Shown here in pieces: positions 22,740 through 34,454 of a DNA stretch of 64,000 nucleotides. Both the position numbers and the translations under genes were made by a program. The notes under the pieces are model-generated. The model did no database searches and was not told where the DNA came from. It saw nothing but the letters and a program-made list of their open reading frames with translations. This DNA comes from Isoetes taiwanensis (lineage: Eukaryota; Streptophyta; Lycopodiopsida; Isoetales; Isoetaceae), in contig JAJEKV010000024.1 in NCBI GenBank assembly GCA_021234155.1, positions 13,304,913 to 13,368,912 of the forward strand. The letters run 5' to 3'. Each line of letters begins with the position of its first letter. The first letter of the stretch is position 1.

Positions 22740-25700
22740 TTACTAATTATTTATTAGGAAATGGAGAAATAAAAGTTCAAATTTTGAAAACTTGTAATAT
22801 GTGGCTAAACATATCCTATAAGTAGACAATTTGGTTCGTATGTATCCTATTGTTTAAGTTTGGTTTTTCCGATGTGGTGAGAAATGTTTTGGGAATTGTT
22901 TTTAAATTATTTTTCTAAGGTTTTGGGGTTTTCTGGTGCCGGAATAAATTTCCGGTATTCCCAAAATCGGGAGAAATTATTTCGTGTGATTTTGTTTTTT
23001 TTTTTCTCAGTTCTCCTTATCCGATTGCAACTGGAACCACGCCACGATTGCTCCGCTCAAGCGTTTTCGGCATGCAGGATCAATAAACTTAGATATTTAT
23101 CCTCTCTCAAGTTTCGTCCGACCATTTTAGATCAATTGCAAATCTAGAGGTGACGATTTTGAAATCCTAATGCAACATCTTTGTGTTCTGTGTCTCTGAA
23201 CAGGGTTCATGCTTGGCAACTGACGCTTATGTAAGTTTTGTATTCCGGCTTAGTATTGTATATATGCAAGAATCTGGATAGCATGCACATGCGCACCACC
23301 TATCTTGCCGAAGGCCTTCATCTGATGCTTTGATTTCTCTCGAAGGGCGGGCAACGATCATTTTGGACTTGATTTGTCACCAGATGGCCGTACTTTGCTC
23401 ACAAGCATGGAGATATGCTACAATCTCTGTGTTTCATGTAGACCCATTTTCGTATTTGTCGTAAGAAGTCGTTGTAATATAGTAAGCCAGTCTGAGTGTT
23501 TTCCAATTCTCTTACGCCAGATGATCACCGTAAAGCATGATAGAGGTGTTGGCAGTGAGCAAACTACAACGGTATGTTTTAATTTTTACATTTTCTTGGG
23601 TTTATCATTGTCTTTGAAGCACCAACTGAGGTTTAAATAGGCATTCAGAGCCCATTTCAATGGATTTGGAGTGCTCCGATTTCGTTTTGGTCTTCACTTG
23701 CATTTCCTTCCAAGTAATGTGGCTTTAGTTGTGTAGTTTTATTTCATTTAGTAGTTGATTATACCTTGGCTTTTATCTATCTGTTTATCTAGGTTTTGAT
23801 GTCATAGGCATCATGGAGACTTTATGCCAAAGCTAATTTGTGCAGGACATTTCAATTCTCCAGCAGTTGGAAATCTCCACAACTCTTAAGAGTTTCCAAG
23901 GATGTTATTCTCATGTTTGCGGACATTATGGTTCAGGCAGCTAGCGGCCTCCAAGAATTACCTACTCAAGATAGAATTTCCGATTTCAGGTAATGCTCAA
24001 TATAGAAGTGTGGTTCTATTATGGATTGTTTGATCGTATATAAAAGCTCAGTTCTTTACTTCCATTTTCAGTAGCTTCTATTTTGTTGCGCAATATTCAT
24101 GCCAATATAACATGGAAGGTATAGGTCCTTATTTCTATTTCCATAATTTTGACAATTCTTTGCATTACCATCTGGCCTATAACCTGGATTATGTATCAAA
24201 CATTTGCTCTTTGTTGTGGGCCTCTGTTAGAAAGGGGCTAGATGTGTAAAACTCAATTTCTTTATCTCTTTAGATGGTCTAACTATTCCTTTAACACGTT
24301 GATGTACTCTGTAGATACTACTCTTCATTGGGTTCTATTGGATCTGATGCTTGCATTGTATCTCTCAGTTTTTGTCAGGTATGCATTCATACTTAGAAAG
24401 AATGAGTAAATTTTCTTCACAATTGTAGTCAATCTGGCTTGGCTTACCAGTTTAGCCTTTAGCAATGGTACTGATTTGATTAGCCAACTAGCTGATTCAC
24501 AACTTAAACATTTAGCAATGAAAATTCAGGCTTCACTGGCCAATTTAGCCAATTCACAGGTTAAAAAATTTAACAATGAAAATCCTAGGCAATGTGTATC
24601 CTACGTACAGAATTTAACACATTATTTTTATCCATCTCTATAGATGCTTAATAGCTATGTTGATAAAGAGAAGTAGAAAGTGCAATAATCAACTTCAAGC
24701 CAGCACTCATTGGCCAAACTCTTAACCTTGGGGATGTTTTTAGAGGTTGCCATATATATGCTTTAGAAACTCCATTGTGCTTTCTCTATGCCATCATTCA
24801 ATTATCTGATATTGGATACAATTAGAATATCATGTTCATGATCAGATGCAATGCCTTCATACGGTACTAAACTGCATATATCTACCCAAATATGCCTTAT
24901 AAGGACAATGTTGAAGGATAAGCCATATTTCTTAGATTTTAGATAGGTAGATATTATTTTTTGCTAGATTTATCTCTTTCGCTTATGTGCATTTCATTTC
25001 TCCTCTCTCTTTTCTATTTATTCTTGACAGTTTTCCCTTACTAATTGCCAAGCTTAATTCTCACATTGACTCTGTCTTCATTTCTCTATAGAAAGTTACA
25101 GCAAATCCATGTAATTGAGGAAGAACCAAGATCATATCCTCATGATGCAGTACACCATTACATGCAAGTTGCAACCTGCTGCCTGCCTGCCTGCTGCACT
25201 TGCCAATTTCGAAGCTAGATTATTATGCTACACTTTTATGCATAAACTAACATGCTACAGTACTTCTGTATTATTTTCTAAACTGGTTCTATTTTTTTAC
25301 AAGCACATTCAGTCATATCCATGGCATATGCTCCAGCATATGACCTTAATCTAGAAGTTACTTGCAGAAATGAGGCTTAATCTCGAACTTACTTGCAGAA
25401 ATGAGGTTATTCAGAAAAATTTGCAGCCAAACCAACCAAAATGGTATTTGGTAAATTTTCTCCTGCTAAACGTTTTTTTTATGATCTGTGTATTTTCTTA
25501 AAAAAGAGAAGCTGCTTTGTGAGGTTCCTCGAGAAAATCCACAAATCTGTTCCTTTAAGTTTCTGTCTCCAATTAGTAAGGTTTACAATTCAAAACAAAG
25601 AGGCGTGTTATTTTCTTATTTCCATGTTTTGTTAAGTTGCTTAATGTGTTTCAATATCAGAGGAACAAGGCTGTATCTTTTAGGATTCATACACGTTCTA

Positions 25701-26890
25701 GAGATGAAAATGAGCTACAATAGAAGCAGGTTGAATCGAACTGGTGCTAGGTATCCTGTAGATACCGTGGAGACGTGGTTTCTGAGAGAGTTTTTTTCCC
25801 CCCTTCCTGCTCTGGTACAAACTGTATTTAATCTATTCTGATGCTCTGCAGCAGATATGGCGAGCTTTTGACAGCTCTAAGCATGTTGGCATATCGGCTA
25901 TGGCTTCTGATGCATCTGCTGTGTAGGGATGCCTTCATATGGGAAATCCAGGTCTATGCTTGAATATCTGAATATGCAGAGTATTGTAATAAAGCTTCTG
26001 TTATCACATGGACATCCATATCACTTTTGCGAAGTAATGATTGTTGTAGTGGGTTGCTCAATGTGCTGATCTACGTGCAACAGGACATCATCTCTGCTTT
26101 GAGTTTGCTTAGATTCAACAACATGGTTCTGTATTTGAATAATATTCCTGTAGTGCAAGCCTTGGGTACTTTGCTTGATGGGCCATGGCTTTGCGAATGT
26201 TGTATGCTTTGAGGCTTTAGCATTGATAGAGTGGATCCGGCCTGGATTGATATAACTTGCTGAAAATTATAAAATGTTTAATGCCGCAACATTAAATGTC
26301 AAATGTTGTAGTATATGCCAACATTAATTGTCAAGAAAGCTGATGCAAAATACACTCACATGTAGACATTCTTTTGAATAAGAGAATTTATTTTTCTCTA
26401 GCCTACAAACAAGATTTGACATTAATGTTGTTAAAGCCTGACAATATTGGAACATTGTTTTAAAAATGTTGTAACATTATGTGCTTTTAGATTTCATATA
26501 TGACATAAATTCACATCACATAGTGAGAGTTGTACTCAAGCACTTCAAATGCTAACCGACGATTTTGTAACACACCTATCATCTACCTTTGCAACCAAAT
26601 ATGTGTACAAACACTGTCGATAGCATAATATTGTCTAACACGTCATTAATTCCACATTTCTAAAATGAACTCAAATGCCCTTATAGAAGTCAACATCATA
26701 GTTGCATCCCCGGTCAAGAAAGAGAGTTGTTGGAACTACTTGGCATTCTTTGAGGTCGTCGTTCCAACATGATGACCTTATTCGACCATGGGGGTGTTCA
26801 TCATGTCAACAACCACTTGCCATTTCATAAGGGGGCTTATCGATTGCCTATATACAATATACCATATTTTAATATCCCCTAAATATATTG
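22740..26890. other. Unassigned AT-rich stretch, possibly Helitron body
   Basis: Many short open frames, none with a domain I recognise. A LSPDGRTLL segment near 23380 is WD40-like but isolated. If the two Helitron ends at 22711 and 28062 belong to separate elements, part of this stretch is the body of one or both. Confidence 0.2.
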
Positions 26891-26959
26891 TAGTTACCAT
26901 ATCATCAGAGACCCTTAGGAAGCGGGAGTGCAGACATTGGAAAGGGAACATGTTGATGT

Positions 26960-27645
26960 GGGAGTACAGTCATCTCCACAATCCCAAGGGGAGAGTGTCG
27001 AGCTAGCATAAAGGAGCAGGCTGCCTCAGTATCTTCTGTTACCAGGAGCCTGAACTTACGTATTATAGGGGTTGCAGAGGCAGAAGATGATGCCCATTCT
27101 GATGTGGATGCGGCTTTGCATTTTTTCTCTGATGTCATGCATGTGAAGGTTGGTGGAGTTGTCTCCGCTACTAGGGTGGGAGCGGCAAGACCTGATCGTC
27201 CTCGCCATCTTTTGGTTCAGTTTCAAGACACTCTTAGTCGCTTACATGTTCTTCAGCATGGCACCCATCTCAGAGGGACTAGTTTCTCAGTACAGGAGGA
27301 CCTCTCCCCTCTTCAGTTGTGTAACCGTAAAGAGGAGCTCTGCAAGGTGAGGGCGGCCCGCCTGCAAAAGAAATGGGCAGTGTACAGGGGAGGCGCATCA
27401 ATTATTCTAGATCAATGGCCTTCCAATCCTTGGACAGGCTATGTCTAGATAATTTTAGAAGCACAAAATTACCTCTAGCATTAGCATTATCTTCTTCTTG
27501 GTAGTCTTTTAATATTTGGTTCTTGTGTTTGGTGACGGGGCCTAGTCCCCAGGTTTTAGATGGGTTGTTGCCCTTGCATGTGCCGTCCCATAACCCGTTG
27601 GGTTCCAGTGGACGTAAAAATTCATCTTATCTTATCTTATCTTTA
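26960..27645 (+). mobile_element. Short retroposon carrying only a LINE ORF1-like protein
   Basis: An uninterrupted frame from about 26960 to 27448 encodes SLNLRIIGVAEAEDD, then RHLLVQFQDTLSRLHVLQHG, GTSFSVQEDLSPLQL and a basic tail. It lines up block by block with the ORF1 protein of the LINE at 8131-12160 (RVLVFTVADAQAREAIL..G..L.GTSLHVSRDL). No endonuclease or RT follows. Only about 170 bp after the stop comes the block GTCCCATAACCCGTTGGG..CCAGTGGACGTAAAA, the same 3' terminal block as in the LINE, and a (TCTTA)n tail (27622-27640). It looks like a non-autonomous LINE relative that relies on a partner's RT. The 5' end is not defined. Confidence 0.65.
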
Positions 27646-27949
27646 AGTTTCTTGGGGGTCATCAATCTCTAAGTATTTATTAGCAAATTGTTTTATATAT
27701 GTATATATTGAGCCATAGATGATGTATTGGTGAGATGCTTAATATCCATGTTTATATGAATACTTTCTACACCTTTCTTTCCAGCTACAACATAGGCCAT
27801 ACATTATGATTAAAGCCTAGCTATGACACCGACATCTAGATACCAAACCATACATAACATAGTCTTACTCGACAATACTAGGCAACTATTACTATCTCCC
27901 AACACCTATTTCTCTCTTCCTTCCATCTCAAGTACTAGCTAATAAAAGT

Positions 27950-28041
27950 TATTCTACAACTTCGTGCCGCAGACAACCATACTTATGCCCGGCAGTTAGT
28001 CTACAACTTCGTGCCACAGACAACCATACTTATGCCCGGCA
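27950..28041 (+). repeat. 44-46 bp tandem duplication at a Helitron end
   Basis: The unit 'tctacaacttcgtgcc(g/a)cag' through 'cttatgcccggca' occurs twice in a row, one base different. It ends in the left half of the Helitron hairpin, so the terminus region was duplicated. Confidence 0.8.
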
Positions 28042-28062
28042 ACGCCGGGCACCCATTACTAG
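28034..28062 (+). mobile_element. Helitron-type 3' terminus (plus orientation)
   Basis: A perfect 7-bp stem with 3-nt loop, GCCCGGC-AAC-GCCGGGC (28034-28050), an 8-nt spacer ACCCATTA, then CTAG (28059-28062) followed by T. This is a textbook Helitron 3' end. The body lies to the left; the 5' end could not be located. Confidence 0.7.
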
Positions 28063-28308
28063 TTTATGTTATATTGATATAGTTTGCTTTCTTATGATTT
28101 ATTTTTGGGCCTCAAGAACCGTGACAATAAAGACTTTAACTTGAAAGAACATTAGGAATTGTAGATTGTAGAGGTGAAATTGTAATTTAGACTTCCATTT
28201 ATAAGTATTCTCTATCTAGTAGGGTAGATAAGTAATTAGATGATGTAAGACATATGAGAGGAGATAAAGTTATGTAAATGAAGTGGTCCTAGTGACGTTA
28301 ACATATAT

Positions 28309-28336
28309 TTAGCACTGGGTGCTCGGCGCTGTTGGG
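28309..28336 (-). mobile_element. Degenerate Helitron-type 3' terminus (minus orientation)
   Basis: The minus strand reads CCCAACAGCGCCGAGC, spacer ACCCAGTG, then CTAA followed by AT. It resembles the ends at 28062 and 22711 but the hairpin has mismatches. Confidence 0.4.
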
Positions 28337-28339
28337 GAT

Positions 28340-29220
28340 AAGTACAATTTGTGATGAGCTTTAAAAATGGTGGTGAAAATTAGAAATGCATGCGCCACAT
28401 CAGAGGAAGTGCACCATCATGGAAATCTAGGTTACAGAAATGTGGAGGTTGCTATGTAGACTTATCTAAATTGTGGTTTTTATAGAAATGACAATTCTTG
28501 TGTTTAACAGTTCATGTCTACATTGGGCTAGTGGGTGACTTGTGACTTCTGTTTGGACGTACCACAATGATGGCATATATATAATAACTCAAAGTAGTAT
28601 AGTTGCATTGCGGCAAAGTTTGGCTTTCAAGTTTCGTAAAAGATCAAAACTCAATATAGTTACCAATTTGAAAGTTCTTTCAATGTGTCTTGAAAAGGAA
28701 AAGTTAGAAAAATAGTCAATTGTCTATTATTTAAAGTGTACCTAAATTCGAACTACTACACATGATGAGCTCAGCCACACACATGATTATCTATCAAAGG
28801 GAATAGTACTATTTTCCAATGAAAAAATAATTTAATTTGCCAAAGATCTAAACTCTTCAAATTGATTCACATGCAAGTAACTGTTACATGTTCTCTTTAT
28901 CCAAAGTGCTGCATGGAGCTTAATAGTGTGCAACTTAATTTACAATGTTTTATTAGAAGTTGAAAACGTTCATTGTAAACATGATATATATGGTTGATTC
29001 CAATGTTTTCAGAGCAATTTGGCCACTGACGTAATGTTGTTTACAAACAGGGATATAGACATAAGTAACTTCAGTTCATGAGCTGTTTCTCCAAATGTTG
29101 AAGCTAGCCTCTGGCAAATTTCACGTCTTAAGGACAACTTAGTAACACTTTTAGCAAGTGAAGTTAAGGTTGAGTGTTGACTAAAAGTTGTGACTGAAAG
29201 TGCCAAAGCGGTGTCGATTG
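28340..29220. other. Unassigned stretch
   Basis: AT-rich. A 75-codon minus-strand frame (29009-29236) is open but I recognise no domain in it. Confidence 0.2.
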
Positions 29221-29227
29221 AACTCGA

Positions 29228-30232
29228 GACACACACGTAATAGACGCTAGGGCGAAATTACTGTTAAATTTTGCATGTTTTATTTCATGCAATATCCTCC
29301 GCCACTTGCGGAGCGGCGCCGCCTCTTCCCTCTCCCTGGCCCCTGTTTGCCCTGTTCATTCTGCCGCTTCCCTGTTTGCCTATTGCGCTATTGCGCTGCC
29401 AGGTATGGCGCTATACAAAGCGGAATCCCTATTTGCGCTGTTTGCCCTGTTCCGGAGCCAGCTATTGCGCTGCTTCTTATTTCCATGTTCGTTTTGGACC
29501 CAGGTTCTATCTCGTTGCCATGTTCGTTCCGGAGCCAAGTATGGCGCTATGCAAAGCGGAATCCCTATTTGCCCTGTTCTGAAGCCAGCTATTGCGATGC
29601 TTCTTGTTGCCATGTTCGTTCCAGAGCCAGGTATGGCGATATGCAAAGCGGAATCAGCAGTTATGTTAGCCACAGCGGAGGTTTAAGCATGCAGGGGAGC
29701 TATGGCAGCCATAGGTGAGGCAGGTTTCTTGCTTTTTATTTTGTTCCGGCGAAGATGACGTCAGGAAGAGGCAACATTCAGGCATTACAAAGTTCGAAGA
29801 TGTTTTCTTGTGAAAAAGCTGAGGCGTGTTTCTTGCTCTTTATTTTGTTTCGCAAAGGAGCAAAGCTGGCGATTTTATCATCGAATGACGAAGCTTCTTG
29901 ACTAAAGGAACCCAAAGCTTGCTTCTAGATGTTTAGATTACTCGACCGGCTTAGATCAAAGTTTTCACCGCTTTTATGTCAGCTATGCCGATAGCAAGCA
30001 AATGTTTTAAGATCTTGCATTTTTTGTCTGCAGATGGAATGCGGAATGATTTTGTTTGTCTTTTTTTTTGCATTTCGTTATCTTGTTGAATCGTGCATGG
30101 ATCAAGCTATTCTTCAAGCTTTTGTATAAATGACTTTCTAAAAGGCCAAAAACTGGACAGCTTCCTGACCAAGTGATCGCCATAGCCACGATCATGTTCG
30201 TAATTTCGCCTAGCGTTTATTACGTCCGTGTC
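29228..30232. mobile_element. Segment bounded by 33-34 bp inverted repeats (possible TIR element)
   Basis: The left repeat 29228-29261 (gacac..acgtaata.acgctag..cgaaattac) matches the reverse complement of 30200-30232 with a few differences. No target-site duplication is visible (left flank gaactcga, right flank ggcggcgg), so the borders may lie elsewhere. Inside is an imperfect repeat (29398-29665) and no recognisable transposase. It could be a non-autonomous DNA transposon. Confidence 0.45.
29398..29665. repeat. Imperfect long-period tandem repeat
   Basis: Three copies of a block reading 'ggtatggcgctatRcaaagc' and 'ggaatccctatttgc' followed by 'gccagctattgcg' variants, at spacings of roughly 105-135 bp. 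It stays open in several frames on both strands, which explains the overlapping short ORFs here; I do not regard them as genes. Confidence 0.65.
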
Positions 30233-30370
30233 GGCGGCGGGGGCATTCGCCCTCGCCGGGGAACCTCGGCGGCGCCGCCCGCCTCGGCGGCATTTCAGCG
30301 GCCTCGCTGCTTCGTGCCCTCGGTGGCGGGCGCCGAGGTCTCTACTGGGCGGAATGCCCTCCCTGCCGTC
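30225..30370. other. GC-rich island
   Basis: About 150 bp built of GGCGGCG/CGCCGCC-type sequence between AT-rich flanks. It begins at the right inverted repeat of the preceding segment. No coding frame is recognised. Confidence 0.5.
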
Positions 30371-30439
30371 GATTACGTAGTACATAATACGCAAGGCGCA
30401 AAATATAGCTCTTCCTTGGGTATTAACCAGCAACAATTA

Positions 30440-32700
30440 TAAGGGCATAATAAAACCATAGTGAGCCATGTAAAGCAATAAAGAGTATGAATTGACCTTA
30501 TAACTGCCTGCTCATGAAATATTACAAAAAGCAGTGACTTCAATTAGTAACTTAAAAGCGAAGGAAAATTCTGGGGTAAGAAAGAACATAGGGAAATACA
30601 TATTGCTGGAGCTAATCCATAGTCTCTAATAATCTTGCAAAATAAAAATAAAACATCAACAATTGTTGTTTCCAATTATCTATGCAGGAGATATATGTCA
30701 ATGGATTTCTCATGGAACTTGAATGAGTTTCCTATCTATTTGAACAGATGCTCTTTTGCACCAAAGAGGTGCAGAAATGGATCTACAGATCTACACCTAT
30801 ACAATACACCTATGCAACACAAATGAATTTGAAGTAAAGACTATGAACCACTTGCTGCAAGTTAAGAACTACAAATATTCCCTTTGCTCTATTACCATTA
30901 TTGATTGAGTTGTCCATGATTTGTACTTGATATTTCCTCCATCAAGCAACGTGGGACCTGTAAAATGGTATCAGACCAAATTTAACGTTAAAAAAGCACC
31001 GACGACAATTACTCTAAATGATAGAAGAACCAATGCAGAATTTCAGTGGAATCTTGCTCTAAAAACAAAATGATCATGCAAGAAATTATGTACAATCTGT
31101 GGACCATCTAGATCCAAATATGGATTAAGCATCCAGCAACTTAGAAGATGAACAACAGAAGTCTTGGAAATAAGCAATATCTATAAGGGCTTACCTCAGC
31201 TGCTTTGAAAAATAATGCATCAATCAACCAGGATGAGAGAAGACATAAATTTGTGAAAAAGCCAAGATAGATGTTTATGTCTATTTCTCTCCTTAACTCC
31301 ACTATTCTGAAAACTCGCCAGAACCAGTGGAATCCAACCATTATTTACAAAGTACTTTCATCTTATTGCTGAACTGCAATACACTTGGATGTCCACTCTT
31401 GTTGAATGCTCACTGTATTTGATATCGTGTATCCTCACTCTGCATATTTAGATAGTAAGGAGGGATCAATTTGTTGAGCATTAATAACATGTGTTAATAT
31501 TACCTCAAATTCCCTGCCACAAAATGAAACAATCATTTCTATTGCGGTGAGAAAAAAATAAAGACGTAACCCTCGCTATAATACACAATTCCCCTATCCT
31601 AAGGTAACACAATTGCATGTGGAAACTTCAAACACATATTCAGACAGGGGATTCGTTGATACTTCATATCTATAAGTACATGCTAGTTAAAGCTCAAAAG
31701 CATAAGCATAACAAACAGATTTGACACACTCAATATTTACCTCAATACACATCGTTGAAATTAATGGCTTTCTTTCAGAGATGAATATAATGAACTATAT
31801 GCTTTTGAAACTGGAGAGCTTGCAAGCCATGACAAAAAGCATAAATTCACTTTGCTCAATCTACCTGATTCTGAAGCCAGAGAAGTTTCTACACTTATAA
31901 CCTACGATGCAGTTCCATAAATCTATAATTGTAATCACGAAAGATATGCAAAATACTCCTGTATTAGGGTCGGAGCAGCCAGAAGAGAGCAACAAAAGAA
32001 TAACATAGAGAAAATGTATTGTAAACGCTTTGTTTCAACAGGAGCAAACAAACCTAATCAAAATTTCAAGTACCTCAGAAATTTTGCAAGTCACATACCT
32101 CTGCCATTGACGGAGCTCCCAGATTGGAAACCTTTGCCCACAAACAGACCTCCAAAACCTATAAAAAAAATAGATGACATGGGTCTTTTTGAGGATGAAA
32201 TGCTTGCCCAAGTGTGCCAACGAACATGATCTGAGCTCTTACATGCTTGATTACCAGCAATATACGACAAACACAACTCCAGCAAGCTCCAGCAATCGTT
32301 GCAGTCCGGGGGCGAACTTTAATTTAATACAAAGCTACGTGTTAGATGATTGAAGCGGTTGTTCGGGGGCGAGCCATACTTGTTCTACCATAGCCATGGC
32401 GGTTTACCCTGACCATTGCCTCTGCTCACCCATTGACACTGCCATCAAAGTCCTCGAGACCTTTTTTAGAAATTTCTATACGGAAATCCTAAAACCCCAA
32501 AATCATCTATACTATTTTTCCAATTTCTGGAAGCACGAAAATTTTTTTTGGCCACCAAAATACTAAAATCTTAGGAAATCAACCTTAAAAAAAAACCAAA
32601 AACATTTTCCACGAGACCGGAAAATCCCAAATTAACACGATTGATTGATATAACAAGACTTTCGAGGAGCACACCGTGCACTTAAAAAAAGTCTTAGAAA
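30440..32700 (-). other. Unassigned stretch with possible minus-strand exons
   Basis: Several short open stretches end at good minus-strand donors: one at 32099-32158 bordered by TATAG and GTATGT; one ending at 31195 (LGFFTNLCLLSSWLIDALFF, hydrophobic, then GTAAGC); and one near 31745-31800. They might be exons of one gene, but phases do not all fit and I recognise no family. The track from 32450 to 32700 is simply AT-rich. Confidence 0.2.
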
Positions 32701-33240
32701 AGTTGGAGGCAACGGTTGTATACTAAAAAGTACCACTTCACAATAAATAAAGTCGATTACTTGGGCCACATTGTATCTTTAAAAGGGATGTATTATATAA
32801 GTTTGGCAAGAACTTCGCCAAATTCGCCGCACCTCTCTCCGACTTCAAGATTAAGTTCAAAAGTGCTTCAAGAAGTTGAAGGAATCATTGACAACAACTT
32901 TAGTTCTCACCTCGCCAAGTCTAGAAAGCACAAGTTGGTAGCAACTGACACCTGACCCATGATCAAGAATTCATGGTATTAGGCCTTAAAAGTTTAGCAA
33001 CATTACTTACTGGGAAGAAGGTTTCAGTTGAATACTGATCATCAGAGCCTCTAATATGTCTTCATACAACCACACCTCAATTTGTGGCAAAAAAGATGGA
33101 TGGAGTTTTTGGACAAGTACAACTTTGCAATCATCTATAAGCTAGATAACCTTAGTGTGGTTTTCAATGCTCTATTTCGTCATCCATTGACGAGCAAAAT
33201 TCATTGCAACACAATTTCAACACTTGCAACTAAATTGGGG
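32700..33240 (+). pseudogene. Ty3/gypsy RT-RNase H relic
   Basis: Reads VDYLGHIVSLKGM (end of RT), then after frame changes NTDHQSL and WMEFLDKYNFAIIYKLDN, then NALFRHPL, which follow the order of the RNase H part of plant Ty3 pol (TDHQSL..; ..ADALSRR). Stops and shifts are frequent. At 33264-33285 a minus-strand LINE 3' block (ATCGTCCACGGAGG) adjoins it. Confidence 0.6.
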
Positions 33241-33502
33241 AGGAAAGTAGAATAGAGATTTTTTATCGTCCACGGAGGAATCCTTAGCAGGAGATAAGAT
33301 TCTTTAGATAAGTATGGGCAAGCCATTGCAAGGAAGCAAGGACTACTTGTTGGTTAAAATGATTGCTGATATTTATGTGTAGAACGCGCAAAAGTAGCAA
33401 CACGAGCCAATGTTCTATGTCGCCCAACACAACTTTATCTATTGATATCGTGAGGATTTGACCATCATTCAACTGCCGTGGGGTCTGAGATTAGATAGGA
33501 GT

Positions 33503-34270
33503 TGTGATGCCCCCTGCTCGTCTATGGTGCACCGATTGTATAAGAACTGGAGATTCCCTCCTATCAGCTCGAGCTCGCCAACATGAGGCCATCTACCTAA
33601 CATTGGACTCTTGATGGTATCCGACGGGAAGAATAGACATGTCATTCATCCCGTTTCCCTCGGACCAACCTAGCTGCGGAAGCACATAAATGTACGCATA
33701 TAGCATCACATAAAATACATAAGTATCTCGAAGGGTGGGATCACTATAGCAAGATCACATCACAACATAACATCAACAACAACAACAAAGGAAGATCCTC
33801 CCCAGGTTCAAACTCATGCAGATGGACTAACAACTTGGGGTCTCCAGATGTCACTTGCAAACAGAATTCATGGCAATGGATTTGGCTAGCATAGGAACAT
33901 GGCATTGGGTAGTCCACTCCATCCACCCCTGCAGATAGGCTGAAAAGTATTGAAATCGAGCTCCTCGACTATTGTTTAGGCGGAAATGACCCAGGTGCTG
34001 GAATCTGAAAAGTGTTCCCTTTTAGGGTTCATGCCCGTTTATGCCCACGATTTTAGTGTTAGTTCAGTTGGTTCAAATGGGGTATTGCCACGTGGTAGTG
34101 GGGGTTATGTTCACATGTCCAATGCGGCATGTGCAATGTAATGGTCTCCTAGGTTGTACCCCATAGTACAACCCTTGAGCTATACGGGGTACATGTCGGT
34201 TACGACAACATGTACTAGTGACGTATCAGAATAATATATATCTTCATACCGTATATTATCCTGGAACATG
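33503..34270 (-). repeat. Ty3-type LTR, truncated or rearranged
   Basis: Starts TGTGATGCCCCCTGCTCG and follows the LTR at 4527-5794 in the order of its segments, but is about 500 bp shorter. No polypurine tract or primer-binding site borders it. Orientation is taken from the related LTRs. Confidence 0.55.
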
Positions 34271-34434
34271 ATAGGAGGATGCAATATAATGGTCTCCTAG
34301 GTTGTACCCCATAGTACAACCCTTGAGCTATACGGGGTACATGTCGGTTACGACAACATGTACTAGAGCCTTGTGACGTGTCAGAATAATATATATCTTC
34401 ATACCGTATATTATCCTGGAACATGATAGGAGTA
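34134..34434. repeat. Tandem duplication (about 150-bp unit) of the LTR end
   Basis: The block from 'gcaatgtaatggtctcctag' to 'tatcctggaacatgatagg' (34134-34270) is repeated with few changes at 34281-34434. The second copy has an extra 'agcctt' stretch after 'tgtacta'. Confidence 0.8.
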
Positions 34435-34454
34435 TCCTTATATAATGATCGATG

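Noticed and set aside
23370-23460. WD40 exon (LSPDGRTLL)
   Set aside because: Isolated nine-residue similarity without flanking blades or a persistent frame.
29271-29720. Several overlapping ORFs on both strands (up to 147 residues)
   Set aside because: They follow a long-period tandem repeat whose lack of stops explains open frames in several registers. No domain is visible.
30107-30442. Opposed ORFs of 109 and 89 residues
   Set aside because: They run through the GC-rich island, which lacks stop codons by composition.
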